Shown here piece after piece: positions 44,286 through 56,660 of a DNA stretch of 64,000 nt. This stretch comes from Ixodes scapularis (lineage: Eukaryota > Arthropoda > Arachnida > Ixodida > Ixodidae), in the NCBI RefSeq assembly GCF_016920785.2, contig NW_024609879.1:10355145-10419144 (forward strand), written 5' to 3'. Position numbers and translations under genes: made by a program. Numbering within the stretch: position 1 is the stretch's first letter; every line of letters starts with the position of its first letter. Under the pieces are notes generated by a model. The model worked only from the letters and a program-made list of their open reading frames with translations, had not been told where the DNA came from and searched no databases.

Positions 44286-47200
44286 ACCCACCACGCAAGT
44301 GCCCCTCACCATCTCTACCAATGGAACTGCCGATCATTTAAAAGCAAAAAAGCAGCCCTCGAACTATACGTTTCCCAAAACCCGCCGGATGTCATTGCAT
44401 TGCAAGAGACTGACACTCCATGCCCCAGCCTTCGTGGTTATGATACTTACACTAATCCCCCTCGCCAGCGCACGGCAATCGTCATCGCCCGATCACTGAC
44501 AGCCCAGGTAATTCCGATTACATCACCAATCGACCACGTCCTCGTCGAAATCCTTCCCCATAAGCCCCAAGCACCAAGCCTCTACATCCTGAACGTCTAC
44601 AGCCCGCCCACACAACCCCTATCCGCAATCGAAGCCCTCCTCAGCGCGGCGGTGCGGCACACTCGCAACAACCCATGCTTACTCTTGGGCGATTTTAATG
44701 CACCTCACGTTACATGGGGTTATACCCACGCCTCCAAAAAAGGCACGGCTCTGCTACAAGCAACACAGCACCACCACTTCACCCTGCAGAACGATTTGAC
44801 TCTGCCAACACGTCTGGGCACTACCGTGACCCGAGACACCATACCGGATTTGACATTCAGTCGCAACGCCACCGACTTTGTATGGTATCTGCGGCCAGAT
44901 ACTTTAGGCAGTGGCCACTACATCATTGCTCTCACTGTCCCACTCATGAGTATCCGTCGCAAGACGGGCACGGCGCAGCTCACTGACTGGCAAGCCTTCC
45001 GCGAAGCTCCACTTCCAAGCATACTTCCGACCGATAACTTGGAACAATGGACGCAACAACTCATTGGTCTACAAAACTTTCACACCAAGACAATCACGCT
45101 CACGCAGGAGCTACCGGCAGTAGACAACCATCTCGACCATCTCTGGACGGCACGGCGTAGCCTACTAAACCGATGGCGCCGAAATAAACACAATCGCAAG
45201 CTAAAGGGTCGCATTGCCCAGATTACTGAAGAGGCTCTTAAATACGCCACACAACTGCAAGCCCAAAACTGGCGCGGCTTCTGTGACCAAATGAATGGCA
45301 CTCTTACAATCAAGAAAGCCTGGCACATCCTACGTCACCTCCTGGGAAATACCCCTACCAAAACTGCCATTTCGCAAAACATAGCCCGACTAATGCACAA
45401 CCACTCTCAACCGCCTGATCAACTCCTCTCTCAGATCCGCCACAAGTTATTCGAACATGCATCATCTCTGACAACTACCTCGCACCCGGACTACACCGGT
45501 ACGCCCAATCCTCAACTTAATGGCCCTTTTACTAAGGACGAACTCACGCAAGCACTCACCCGGCTAACCCGCACAACAGCACCGGGACACGATTTAATAA
45601 CATAACAAGCTACTTCGTAACCTTAACGACGACCACTTAGAATCCCTACTTGCCTGTTACAACCACCACTGGACTAACGGCACTATACCGCCTCAATGGC
45701 GCCACGCAGATATCACTCTACTTCCCAAGCCTCACAAACCTATCACTCTTGACAACTTACGACCGATCTCCCTCACATCCTGTGTGGGCAAACTTTTTGA
45801 ACATCTGGTGACTCGCCGTCTAACGGACTTCCTAGAAGACACCAATCAGTTACCTCACACCATGCTCGGGTTCCGCACTCACCTATCAGCGCAAGACGTC
45901 CACCTCCAACTCAAAGAACGGATTCTCGACTGCCTCTGCAAAGTACATCCCAGTTCCGTCCTTGCTCTCGATATACAAGGCGCGTTCGATAACGTCACTC
46001 ACACAGCCATTCTCGGCCAGCTTCAAACCACGGGCTGCGGGTCAGCCACATATAACTACGTGAGAGCCTTTTTGTCAGAACGAACTGCCACTCTCCACAT
46101 TGGCCCTTACCAGACAGAGACCTTTCACACACCGGCAAAGGGTACTCCCCAAGGCTCAGTAGTCTCACCACTACTTTTCAATAGAGCGCTCATGGGACTC
46201 CCGACTTTGCTTGAACAAATTCCCCACGTGTCGCACGCCTTATACGCAGACGACCTCACCATATGGTCCAACACAGGCTCTCCCGGACAACAGCAAGACA
46301 GTCTTCAACAGGCAATCGACACTACGCTCCAATATCTCCAAACCTGTGGTCTCTGCTGCGCCCCATCAAAATCCGCCTTACTCGTCCGCCGCCCACCAAA
46401 CCCTACCCCAGACCCTTCCCTTTCTCTCAACGGGCAAGCCATCCCCACCGTCAAGACCCTCCGCATCCTAGGAGTTCACTACCACCACGACGGCTCCGGG
46501 GCCGCGTATCTCCCCAAACTTATACAGACAGTCTCCCAACTTACACACCTAATTCAACGAATATGCTCTCACCGACACGGACTCAAGGAAACAGATAACT
46601 GCCGCATCCTTCAAGCAATGCTGATCAGCCGCATCACCTACGGGGCACCCTATCTTACTTTAAAACCACAAGAACATGCCAAGATTGATGTCATAATCCG
46701 CAAATCTTATAAGACAGCCCTCGGCCTGCCTACCTTCACTTCTACCGACCGCTTATTGAAACTGGGTCTACACAACACCCTCTCGGAGATTATTGAAGCC
46801 CATCTCCAAAACCAACTGCAGCGCCTACAACTCACGCCCGCCGGTCGTCATTTGCTCAAAACGCTAGGCCGGAAGGTGGTACAAACTCCGGACTCGCCAC
46901 AACGCATACCTCCGTCAATGCGACGCAACATCCATGTCCTTCCCATTCCGCGTCATATGCACCCTACATACAACGCCGGCCGTCGTCAGCATCGCACTCG
47001 CCTCCTCATCAGAAAATACGGCAGCGACCCGACCACCCTCTATACAGACGCCTCTCCCTATCCTCAACGACCAGCTCACGTCGCTACTGTTGCCCGCATC
47101 GACAATGCCTTCCTCACCTCAGCAACCGTCTGCACAGCGTCTACTACCACGGCCGAAGACGCAGCCATTGCCCTCGCAATGACCCAAGCCACGAGTCCCA

Positions 47201-47800
47201 GCATAACAATAATGTCTGACTCACAAGCTGCCTGCCGTCGCTTTGCACTCGGACGAGTCTCAGCTCTTACCCTGGCCATCCTTACTCAATGCCCCACCCT
47301 CGCTCATGCCCGCATAGTGTGGACACCCAGCCACACTGCCCTCCCTTGGAACGAGGTGGCACACGCCACCGCCCGAGCTCTCCTTCACCGGGCATTCCCA
47401 GAAGAGGCCAACAACGCAGCCAGCATTGCCAACTCCCTTACGCCCCTCTCCCAAACAGACGCTGACATCCTCTACCACTACAGAGCAACCCGACGCACCT
47501 ATCCCCCTCCCCACCCTTCCCTTTCTACCGCTGACGCCCGCATCTGGCGCCGACTTCAAACCAACACGTATTACAATCACCTCCATCTCCTGCTAACTAC
47601 CCACTGAACTGCCCCCAATGCGATGAGCCCAGCACCACAGCTCATCTCGTCTGGACGTGCCCCACCAACCCTCCACCACCCAGATCCCCTACCCTTGAGC
47701 AGTGGGAGTGCGTGTTGCAGAGCTGCCAGCTCAAAGACCAGGAGGCCCTGATCTCTCGGGCGAGGATGGCAGCCGCGGCACGCGGCCTACCGGAATAGGA
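44286..47800 (+). pseudogene. LINE ORF2: endonuclease, reverse transcriptase, RNase H; two frameshifts
   Basis: The frame is open directly after the ORF1 TAG and reaches the endonuclease within 11 codons (YQWNCRSFKSKKAAL, IALQETD, LLGDFNAPHVTWGY). A frameshift near 45600 precedes the reverse transcriptase: LRPISLTSCVGKLFEHLV, LDIQGAFDNV, GTPQGSVVSPLLF, YADDLTIW. RNase H residues are visible in LYTDAS, TAEDAAIAL, MSDSQAA and WTPSHTALPWNE. A second frameshift near 47605 separates a CPQCDEPSTTAHLVWTC zinc motif. No other damage is seen, so the copy is young. Confidence 0.9.
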
Positions 47801-47892
47801 TGGCCGCCCACAGCTCCTAACTCTTTTCTCCCCTACCCCGTTCCTGTTGTTTCAATAAACGCTTTCTCTCTCTCTCTCTCTCTCTCAAAGCT

Positions 47893-48655
47893 ACTGACGG
47901 CCGACTAACGTAGCGATCGGCCAGGCTCAAGATGGCGAGTGCCTCGAGCACCTCCCGCGTTTGTTTTTCTTTAAAGCGGCCAATGATTGATGCTTCTTCT
48001 AAGGATGGTGTGCACGTACAGGTCTTGCAGTGCACCGGAATGTGACCTTCTACAGTGGATGTTACAGAAAGTTCCTGCTCCCGTAGCCGGTCATTCAGAC
48101 ACTGTCCAACATAGTATCTTCCACAGGAGAGACGAACGCTATATACAACGCCCGATGAACAGGGAACATAAGGCCGCACATGTGTTTTGTGGCACGTGTT
48201 TTTTTTTTACATTTTTCCGCTTTTTCACGAAGCGTACAACAAATTCCTCGCATTTTTTATGGGCTTATAGTACTACGGGCACACCATACCTACTTGCCAC
48301 TTGTTTTAGATTATGTGATATTTTGTGTAGGTATGGCATAACCACCACCCGGTTTTTGTCAACGAAGCGCCTAGTTTTTTCCCCCTCTTTTACATTTTTT
48401 ACCAGCGTTCCTATTACTTCAATGAAGACTTGATTCGGGAACCCTGAGGATTTTAGTCTATAGATTTGATATCTTATTTTAGAAGGTTCTGCGCCACTGA
48501 TTTTAATAAGGAAGTGGTAATAAGGATGTTAATAAATAAATCACTTCCTTGTGTCCGTGTTTTGTGTTCCTTCCTCGTTTGTCCTCCTCTCTTTGTGCGC
48601 AAATTTTAACCATGTTCAACGCCTACCAGCTCGCCTAGCTTACTATTCTACTATT
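47893..48655 (-). mobile_element. 5'-truncated PLE (third family), right part
   Basis: On the minus strand: YQIYRLKSSGFPNQVF, MPYLHKISHNLKQVASRYGV, then GVVYSVRLSCGRYYVGQ, a GIY-YIG nuclease with C-L-N-D-R-L-R-E and HIPVHCKTCTC. Frames shift near 48180-48330. At about 48545-48655 the opposite strand carries the element leader (CTTCCTCGTTTGTCC...ATGTTCAACGCCTACCAGCT, reading MFNAYQLA), so an inverted terminal copy is present, as in the other PLEs. The catalytic palm is missing. Confidence 0.8.
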
Positions 48656-51229
48656 GGCTAATTAACATTATCGTGGTAATTAACTTTTTAATTACTAGTT
48701 TGATGGGTCAGGTTTTAACTGCATATTTGACGTCAGTTATAACAAAGAGCAACGAAATGTCAGTGGTTTTTGAGGTATTGACACATCCGTTGTCGAGTAT
48801 TTTTTGCCAGATTCCGAAACACGATGGCGGTTAAGCGCCAAAACCTTCATGCATGCAAAGAAATGTGACGTAAACGTTTCGAGCAACTTGTCGAGATCTC
48901 ATATTTTACACAATATAGGGCTATAAAAAACAAGAATAACAGACTTCCGGAATCATGTGAAGTTATAACGCATTTATGTTTAGTATACTTGCCTAGGCAA
49001 GCTTTCTTGCACCCGGTAAACATCTGCGTGCTCTTCGAAAAAAACAAAGGTATTCACAAAGATTAAACAACAAGAATCGGAAAATATAATTAAAAATAAA
49101 CATCGCTAGATTGAACTGAAACAACTCAGATATATTTCACACTGCTAAAAGACGTGTCACTAATTAAATATGCGCATAAGACATGCCAGTTCGGAAGATT
49201 TTGTTCAATTTACTATATATTGAATATCGATCTCGACGCCAACATTTAAAAAAACGCTAGATGTTGCTGAAAGTTGTCCGTCCTTGTCCGTGCTTTTTGT
49301 TTATTCTTTCTGTAACAAGTTATCAAAACCAACGCGCTCACGTTCAGCTCTGTTCAACTACGCAGAATTTTAAGCTCTGAACACTGGTATTCCATGCCAA
49401 AGAACTGCAGGTGTTTGAATATTTCTGGAAGGCTTATTTTTATTATCAATATATCTTAAGGGTTTACCTTCAAACATTTATCAAGTTTTGCAACATGTTT
49501 ACAATTGTCTAAGAATAATTATAATAATCTTTATTGGCTCAGGAGTGCCGTGGCACCGCAGAAAGGTAGCAGATCGTACCTTGGAGGCCCGCGGGGCCGC
49601 GTGAGTGATGGTGATTATGTAATGATGTAATATACGAGGTGAAGCAATGGTGATTATGATATGATATGCACAATTAAGTGCTTCAGGCCTATCAGCGGTC
49701 TTCGTGACGGTCGTCTTCATCGGGCCGCTATCGGTTACTGACATCTAGCAGACCTGTCTCGAGCGTTTGGAAACGGCTTCCTACGTTCCCGGCTTGCAGA
49801 CGAGCCGGTTGAAGTTCCGGCGACGCCGGGAGTCCAGCACCTCCATGGTGGGGCTCCAGGGCTTGGCGCTGGGGTTGGCCGGGCGGCGGTCTTTGCCTGT
49901 CGACTGAAGGCATGGTGTGTGCCACTGGTCTCGCTGGCTCTCTAACGATGGAAAAGACGCGACTTACGGTATCTCTGTTAACGTCATTTTCATACAATTG
50001 TGAGACACACATTAACCCTCTTGAAAGCATTCATTGCAAAACATCCAGTAATGCAGAGCACAGCACTTAACTAAACTTATGAGCGCACGCTACCGACTTT
50101 ATCTTAGCTATAATATTCTTTGCAGTTTAAATTTATTTGAACCCTTCACGGTAATTAAAGCGTCTAAAACTCACAGCCTAATAAACACAGAAAAGGACTT
50201 TTACGGAAACTGATCATCCATTGCCCGGAAGTACTTGCAAGTCTTGCATCTTTATACCCCTAAGAGCTTGCGTAAGGGTGCAAGGTTGTTACGTCGGCAT
50301 AACATGCACAAAACGTTTGCTTTGGGGAAAAAGAAAGGTTAAAATTTCGGTATAATTATTGCTTTAGAAACATTCGGATGGCCTTTGTCTGGACATTTTA
50401 TGAGCTCTTTGATCACTTGTGATTAGGCTGCGTACTTTCCGGTTTTCACAAAAAAAAGAACAACGTAAATATCCACTGGTGTCGAAAATAAAAATCGGTG
50501 AAACCGGGAAAACACAGTTATCGTTTTCATATTTTCAAGGAAGCACGGTTTTTTTTTTTTTCACCGAAACGTTTTTTATACTTCACAGTTTAACCGAAAA
50601 CACAGCTAAACACGCCAGTGCAGCTACTTCAAGACAGAAAGTAAGATATCAGCCTACTGCAGCGCAAGCAACGTGCACTACACAGCTGTCAGGACTGTGC
50701 TGTAGCCATCTGTCCCCAGCCATCAAGATCTTGAGCACACAAGTCATATCCGCCAAAGTAACGAAATCAAGAAAGCATCTCAAGTGGTTGTGATACGCAA
50801 GCGAGTGATGCAGACTTCCCACTTCTGCCAAGCCATTCAACTTCCGGAACAATTCCTGTTCAAACGTCACCTGGATCTTCACACGGCCAACACCAAGAAA
50901 GCGTCAGCCAATCGAGGATGCTCCAGCGGACTACAAAAAGCAAGTCCACAAAGAGCGTAAAGTCCCATCGGTTTTGAGATCGAGTGAAACGCCAAAATTA
51001 CAGAACCTGGGAAACGTGCTACACACGATAGCAACGCTGCCTCGTAATTTTCTTGTTTTCCTTGATTCTCCATTGGCACATGCTGCAATCACAATCATAG
51101 AGATCGCTTTTCCTCTGATAAGTTCCTGGTGCAGGTATAGAAGGTCTGTAACAAGTCTTTCATTTTTTAATGAAATGCTCGGGGTCTCCGCAACCGTATT
51201 TCAGACTTTCGTGAATTAACCCTCAAATA
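48656..51229. other. AT-rich intergenic; possible LINE 3' end
   Basis: 49511-50030 looks like the 3' end of a minus-strand transcript or LINE: a GC-rich Pro/Gln-rich open stretch, then CCAATAAAG and a TTATTATAATTATT tail at 49511-49540. I do not recognise the peptide. The rest has no gene-like feature. Confidence 0.4.
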
Positions 51230-51691
51230 TAAATTCGCCGTAATAGCAATATCCGAATCGCGTGTTACTCGAACATTACGCTTGTCCGGTTATGAATTAT
51301 TCCACTCCAGTCGTGAAAGAAGTCCCAGCAGGCTATTATTGACGATCCGTAAAGTCCTTACATGTGTGGTACACGGCAAAAATCCCCATTCTATCAATGA
51401 ACACGCGACAGCAACAATTAGCGAGGGCACTACGGTTCTAACAGTAATAGCTTCATACATTGAACCAAGAGCCAGATTTGAGAAAGACATTCAAGACCTG
51501 ATAATTAAGGCAAACCCATCTCCACATATTTTCACTGGGGATTTTAACGCCCACCATATTTTATGGGGCGGGTGAGAAGGCACAGTACGAGGAAAAAATA
51601 TAATAAACACCCTATTGAAAATTTCATCATGCTACGTAATTTGGGACACTGACTGCCAGTCAGCAGCCTTGGTGGAACGTGATGGACCATC

Positions 51692-51724
51692 AGACGTCAT
51701 CTGATGGTCCATCAGATGACGTCT
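51692..51724. repeat. 33-bp perfect palindrome
   Basis: AGACGTCATCTGATGG, one T, then its exact complement. Two further partial copies of GATGGACCATCAGA surround it. It lies at the left end of the insertion in the LINE endonuclease region. Confidence 0.9.
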
Positions 51725-51847
51725 GACTGCCACTGCCAAGGGATTTTCATCAACAAGGGCAGCATTTATATAAGAGTAAAGCTATACGCACTCATAAATA
51801 TCGCCAAATGCCTCGACAAAACAAAATGTTCGAGAAAAAAAAAAAAG

Positions 51848-51925
51848 CAGCACACTGTGCATCGAACCCGCGACCATATGCGTACAAATCAGACACCTTA
51901 ACCGCTATGCTACGCCACCGTTAGA
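51848..51925 (-). mobile_element. tRNA-derived SINE fragment
   Basis: On the minus strand: GGTGGCGTAGCATAGCGGTTAAGGTG carries an A-box-like TAGCATAGCGG. About 35 bases later CGCGGGTTCGATGCAC carries a B-box-like GGTTCGATGC. Upstream on the plus strand is an A10 run. Spacing and sequence fit the Pol III promoter of a tRNA; the rest does not complete a tRNA cloverleaf, so I call a SINE or pseudo-tRNA. Confidence 0.65.
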
Positions 51926-51942
51926 GGAACTCGACTTGACTA

Positions 51943-52795
51943 TTCGTCTTATACGAAATGCATTGGCTGCAAATGCAGTTAAGCCGTCAGCATGTTATGC
52001 AAAGCACTCGTACATCACTCGCCGTACTTCTGTTCTACTCACCTGCCATGTAGAGTACTTTCGCGTCGTAGAACGATCCTTTTGTTCGCGCATCACCGGC
52101 CCAGTAGACCTGGTACACCCCGTCGTCTTCAACTACACCGCTAAAGTCCCTTACATCGTCGGAACTCACAACAGGCTGGGTCTTGTCGAGTAGAAATTCT
52201 ACTAAAACATAAGACATTGTAGAGCCCGGGCAGGATCGACAGGTTGGAGCAAGCGGGCAAAGAAAACGAGTCGAGAGCGATCGTTCATGATAGCTCGGCG
52301 AAGCCTCAATGGGCGAAGCGAAGTGCGAAGTGTCGTGTTCGGCGCTTCGGCGGGCTTGTGATCAAGGTTGTCGGTCGGTTGCGTGTCATATCTCTAACGT
52401 CAGCGGTTTTATGGGCTCACGTCCCAAAATAGTTTTCTCGTGCATAGATTACTTTTTGTATTCATAGATTTGACGAAATAGTGGTATCCGAACGAACTTC
52501 ACGTCCTTTGACCGTACGTCTGTCTGCACGTCAAAGCTTTCTGACGTACAGTCAGAGACAATCGATGTACAGTCAGAATCACCACCAAGACATCCTGATG
52601 GCATTTCGCGGCGGCCGACTGCCACCAGGAAACCATCAGAAAGCCGACAAGCGGGGTCTGACTGGAGTTTGACTGTCGGTCAGAGTAACTTGTTGGCCAA
52701 TCAAACATGATAGACGTACAGTCAGGCACAGTCAGCGGTCCACTAGAAAACATTGACTGCCAAACAGGGTTACATTGATGGATTTTTCCTTCGGG
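51943..52795. repeat. Dispersed repeat A, copy 2
   Basis: About 853 bp, colinear with 40529-41943 minus its Tc1-type element. It ends TTTTTCCTTCGGG at the point where the LINE endonuclease similarity resumes. It holds the better-preserved exon-like segment. Confidence 0.8.
52043..52217 (-). CDS. First-exon-like coding segment in repeat A, copy 2
   Basis: Open for 58 codons from ATG (52215-52217) to a consensus donor CAG/GTGAGT at 52042: it begins MSYVLVEFLLDKTQPVVSS and contains VYQVYWAGD and SFYDAKVLYMAG. The V-x-F-x...VYQVYW.GD...FYDAKVL pattern resembles the small beta-rich N-terminal module I associate with arthropod proteins that also carry a BEN domain; this is recollection, not a search. 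Whether it is transcribed is unknown. A G+C-rich stretch upstream could be a copied promoter. Confidence 0.5.
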
Positions 52796-54273
52796 CATTG
52801 CTCACCAACACAACCTAACTATATTGAATGACGGAAGTCCAACATTTGTTAAAGGTACAAAACTGAGCAGCCGTTTAGATATCATTCTGGCCTCGTCTTC
52901 CATTTCGTCCCAATCTCGCTGGTTTGCAGACATCGAAATCATGGCAGTGATCACTTTCCAACTTACACATTGATACGCGGATTAAATGGAATTCTCCGTA
53001 AAAAACACCTTACATATAATAACTGGAATATGTTCAGCGAAAGAGTTGAAATAGCATGTGACAAGATAACCTCAATTGAAGATTTTTCGAAGATTATTAG
53101 GAAAACAACATTGGAGGCTATAAAAGATTTAAGAATGCAGATCATCCCAAAAGCTGTAGATGAGGAGTCCAAACTAATTCGAGCCGTCCGTCGACGAGCC
53201 GAACGAAGGGCAAGAAAAACAAAACATAGAGAAGATGAAATAAAGTCCAGATAAGCACAAAGAAAGGTGAAATTCCATCTCAATAAGTTTTCAGTAAAAC
53301 GATGGATTTACAACAGCGCTAGACTGGATCCCGGGAAGCCTGTAACGCGAATATGGCATTCGACGCCAAGTTGAGGTTCCCGACCGTAGCCAACTAACCC
53401 ATTTAGTTCAAACGCTTTACATCGCCAAGTTACTCAAAAGGAAGTAGCAAAAGAGTATTGCTTGCAGATTACTCACGACTCATCAATATTATACTTGGCT
53501 ATTCCTATAGCTAGTCATCAGACTGTATCAGTGCAAAGCGATGTTATCGACGCTTCGTTTACTTTAATATAACTGAAAGAGGCACTCTCTTGAGCAAACA
53601 AGAACTAATCTGTTGGTTCAGATGGTGTCCGCTATTCTGGATTTGCACATCTTGGTAGCGCAGCTAGAACATTCTTACTCGATGTCTATATCGCTTTGAG
53701 GGAATCTGGTAGAATACCGAAAGAGTGGAAAACTTCTCGAGGGATTCCCACACTTAAACCAGCCAAAACCCTTTCGGAGATTAGCTCATATCGACCAATC
53801 GCTTTATTGAGCTGTGTCGGGAAAGTCATAAAAAATGATACTGTTGGCACTCGAATGGGACCTCGAGAACAGAAAAAAATACTTCCTACGTGCATGTCAG
53901 GATTCCGCCGAGGAGGGAGCAGTGCCGACAATGTCTTAGATCTAGTGTTCACTGCTGAACAAGCAAACGCGATCAAATTGAATACAATCGACGTCTTTAT
54001 TGACATAAAAGCTGCCATTAATTCAGTCTATCATAACGTCATCCTTACAGATATGAGAAAAATTGGGTCAGTACAGGACTATGTACATGGGTCTCCGGTT
54101 ACCTGAAAGCTAGGCACATCTTTATTTTCACTAAAGATGGGGACGGCGATCTCTATGAAGTTACAAGAGGAGTGCCCCTGTGTGGTGTCCTGAGTCCCTC
54201 TTTCTTCAACATATCTCTAATTCATATTGTCAAACTGCTTCCGAAACATGTACATACGTCCTTTTGCCCATTT

Positions 54274-54367
54274 AGTGAAAAACCCGAGACTGAGGTAATG
54301 ACAGACGACGACAAGGTTTGTCGTCCTTGTCGTCGTCTGTCATTACCTCAGTCTCGGGTTTTTCACT
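54274..54367. repeat. 43-bp perfect hairpin at the PLE 5' junction
   Basis: The left arm 54274-54316 (AGTGAAAAACCCGAGACTG...) is the exact complement of 54325-54367, with an 8-base loop. It marks the head-to-head joint of a very short inverted PLE end and the plus-strand copy. Confidence 0.9.
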
Positions 54368-54370
54368 GAA

Positions 54371-56660
54371 ATGTTTAATATACACCAGCTCATTTGCGCC
54401 CTTACGTTCAGCTTATTAATACTTCAAGATGCAAGTTTTCTTCCTCCTTCGTCTCTTCATTCACTCACCTTCCCTAGGATTTACGCCCACTCGCTGTGGG
54501 TTCTCTGCAAGATCGGCTACCGGATGTCTCAGATGAAGCGGAACTTTCCTACAACGGCATCTGTCTCAGGTACAAGTTTGTGGACCCTGAGCGCTTTCAC
54601 CACCTGGACACCCTGAAAGTTGGATGGCATCGGAAGAGGAAGATCCTCAACGACTACCGAAACTGCACCAGAGATAAACCTACGAACTGTGAGTCAACTC
54701 GCGGATCAGTTGTGAACCGCTTTCATTGGAGAACATTGTCGACCTTAGACTTTATTTACTCAGTGGTAAGCTGTAAATTTGAAATACTGTTATACAACTT
54801 TCCGGTCCCTGAGGCAGAAGATAAGAACAAGCAAGTCACCGAAACCTGGGTTCATGTCAACGGTTACCGCGTTGAATACTGCCCTTGTAAATCCTTTTGG
54901 CGTACACCTCACCAAGTCAACTGAGAACAGTCTAGCCAATGGTCCGAAGTTTTGCGTGAATATGAAGCCCTCTCGTTTGGATATTTTTTCTGCAATTAAT
55001 GTCATGTATGACGCGGTGTCACAATCAGCTGAGAAAAGTGCTCTTGTGTTAACGGCATTTATGAGAATGTTGTCCTTAGTAGATGCTTCGTACAGGACAG
55101 ATGTTAGAAACTTAAGGATGGTGACCCGGGTTAAGAAAGAGTTGGAAGAGAAAAAGGTGAAGCTTCTCGAAACAGACAAATCGGGGCTGTTTGCTGTTCT
55201 GCCTTCCAATAAGTTTAAGGAGAAATGTAACCTGGCTGTTTCTGGGTTATTTCGTTCTTTTGATAGGGTTTGGGCTGACACAAGAAAGAAATAGTAAGGA
55301 CTTTTAAGGACAGTGACTTTACGCCCTTGGCTGTCAGACTGAATGGTAACATGAAAGATACGTTTGCCATTAAGTTCTTTTTGAAAGACCACAAGCTTGA
55401 TCTTCCTCTGAGAGTAGTTATCAACGAAGATGGCACGTGGCAAAAAACTGTCTCCACGTTCCCTCAGAATGGTCTTTCGTGCCTAGATATCAAAAGCCCG
55501 TTAGCATTAGGCTTTTCCATGGATTTGATATCAGTTATTCAAACGTTTCATGGTAAAGTTTGCACAATTTTTCCATGGATATCAAGGATTTGTATTATGC
55601 ACTGCAACCAGCCATTTTGCTTTCTATGGTCCGCTCGTTTCTATAGGAGAATTTAATTCGGTTTCAGTCCCAGTCTTGTATAGAGATAAATGATTTTCTA
55701 AGGATACTCGAGCTATACCTAAAGTCGAGAGTGGTAAGCTATGATGAGCGGAAATACATTCAACGTCAAGGAGTATGTATTGGTTCGGCTGTCGCCCCGG
55801 CCCTTTCAGAAATATACCCCCGGAGCTTAGACCTAACATTGCATAAGATGATCAAACATTGTCCCCCGAGCTCAGTACTTATTAGAATAGACGTAAATGA
55901 CATTTTGGTATGTGTCCGTGACTCAACCCTTGCTGGTTCCATTGAGAATACCGTGTACAGAGAGGCACCGGAATTGCAGTTTTCTATAGAAAAGCAAGTC
56001 GACAACGTACTTCAGTATTTAGACCTCCAGCTCAGATTGGTCCCCGGTTTATGTTGGTCGTATGGCGAAGAAAATTTGGCTAAACCAGTACTTCCCTTTG
56101 ATAGTTGCCATTCAAAGCATGTCAAGGCAGGATTGGTTCAAAACATGATTAACAACGCGGATCAAAAGTCTTGTTGGCACTCCATTATGACGTTGATTCA
56201 AGTTGTGTCTTCCCGGCTACATGTTGCAAAGTATCCTCAAGAATTCATTTCCAAGCAGCTTTCGTACATTGTTGCAAAAGGCAAAAAAATTAGGAAAATG
56301 CCCGAGCACAAAAGCTTTGTAGTCGTACCATTTTTTCATAAAATCTAACACAATTTAAATCAGTCGGTGATAAGTTTGGTTTACGCATGGCGTTTAGCAC
56401 AGATTGCAGTGTGAAACGGTTAGCTCCGATCGCTTCCGCCCAGAAAGGTTGTTTAAAAAAACACAGGGAAAAGTGTGTTGCATGTATTTCAGGTATCGTC
56501 TACAATATCCCCTTTGATTGTGGTTTATGCTATATAGGTCAAATGAAGCGTTGTATTAATGATAGACTAGGTGAACATAAACGTTGTGTAAAAAACAAGG
56601 ATCCGTATTCCGGGGTGTCCAAGCATATTCAGGAGTGTAGGAATTGCGTGCCTTTATGAA
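54371..56660 (+). pseudogene. PLE reverse transcriptase/GIY-YIG, degenerate
   Basis: Begins MFNIHQLICALTF. In several frames follow GICLRYKFVDPERFHHLDTL, PKFCVNMKPSRLDIF, ETDKSGLFAVLP, FFLKDHKLDLPLRVVINEDG, the GVCIGSAVAPALSEIY block, and IDVNDILVC in place of YVDD (first catalytic Asp changed to Asn). Then come SCHSKHVKAGLV and a GIY-YIG module GIVYNIPFDCGLCYIGQ with R-C-I-N-D-R-L-G-E-H. At least five frameshifts or stops. A distinct family from the 25.8 kb PLE. Confidence 0.85.

Larger units (their letters stand above)
42598..47880 (+). mobile_element. Full-length I-group LINE inserted in a PLE
   Basis: TCTCTCAAAGCT occurs before the 5' end (42586-42597) and after the 3' end (47881-47892); the latter merges with the (TC)n tail, so its length is ambiguous. 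The element has a 278-bp leader, ORF1 with zinc knuckles, and ORF2 with APE endonuclease, reverse transcriptase and RNase H, then a CCHC motif. The 3' end is AATAAA followed by (TC)n. RNase H inside ORF2 places it in the I superfamily. Confidence 0.88.

Noticed and set aside
47817..48179. Single PLE ORF read straight through its end at 47817
   Set aside because: Its last part is the (TC)n tail and target duplication of the LINE; the true C-terminus continues on the far side at 42451-42597.
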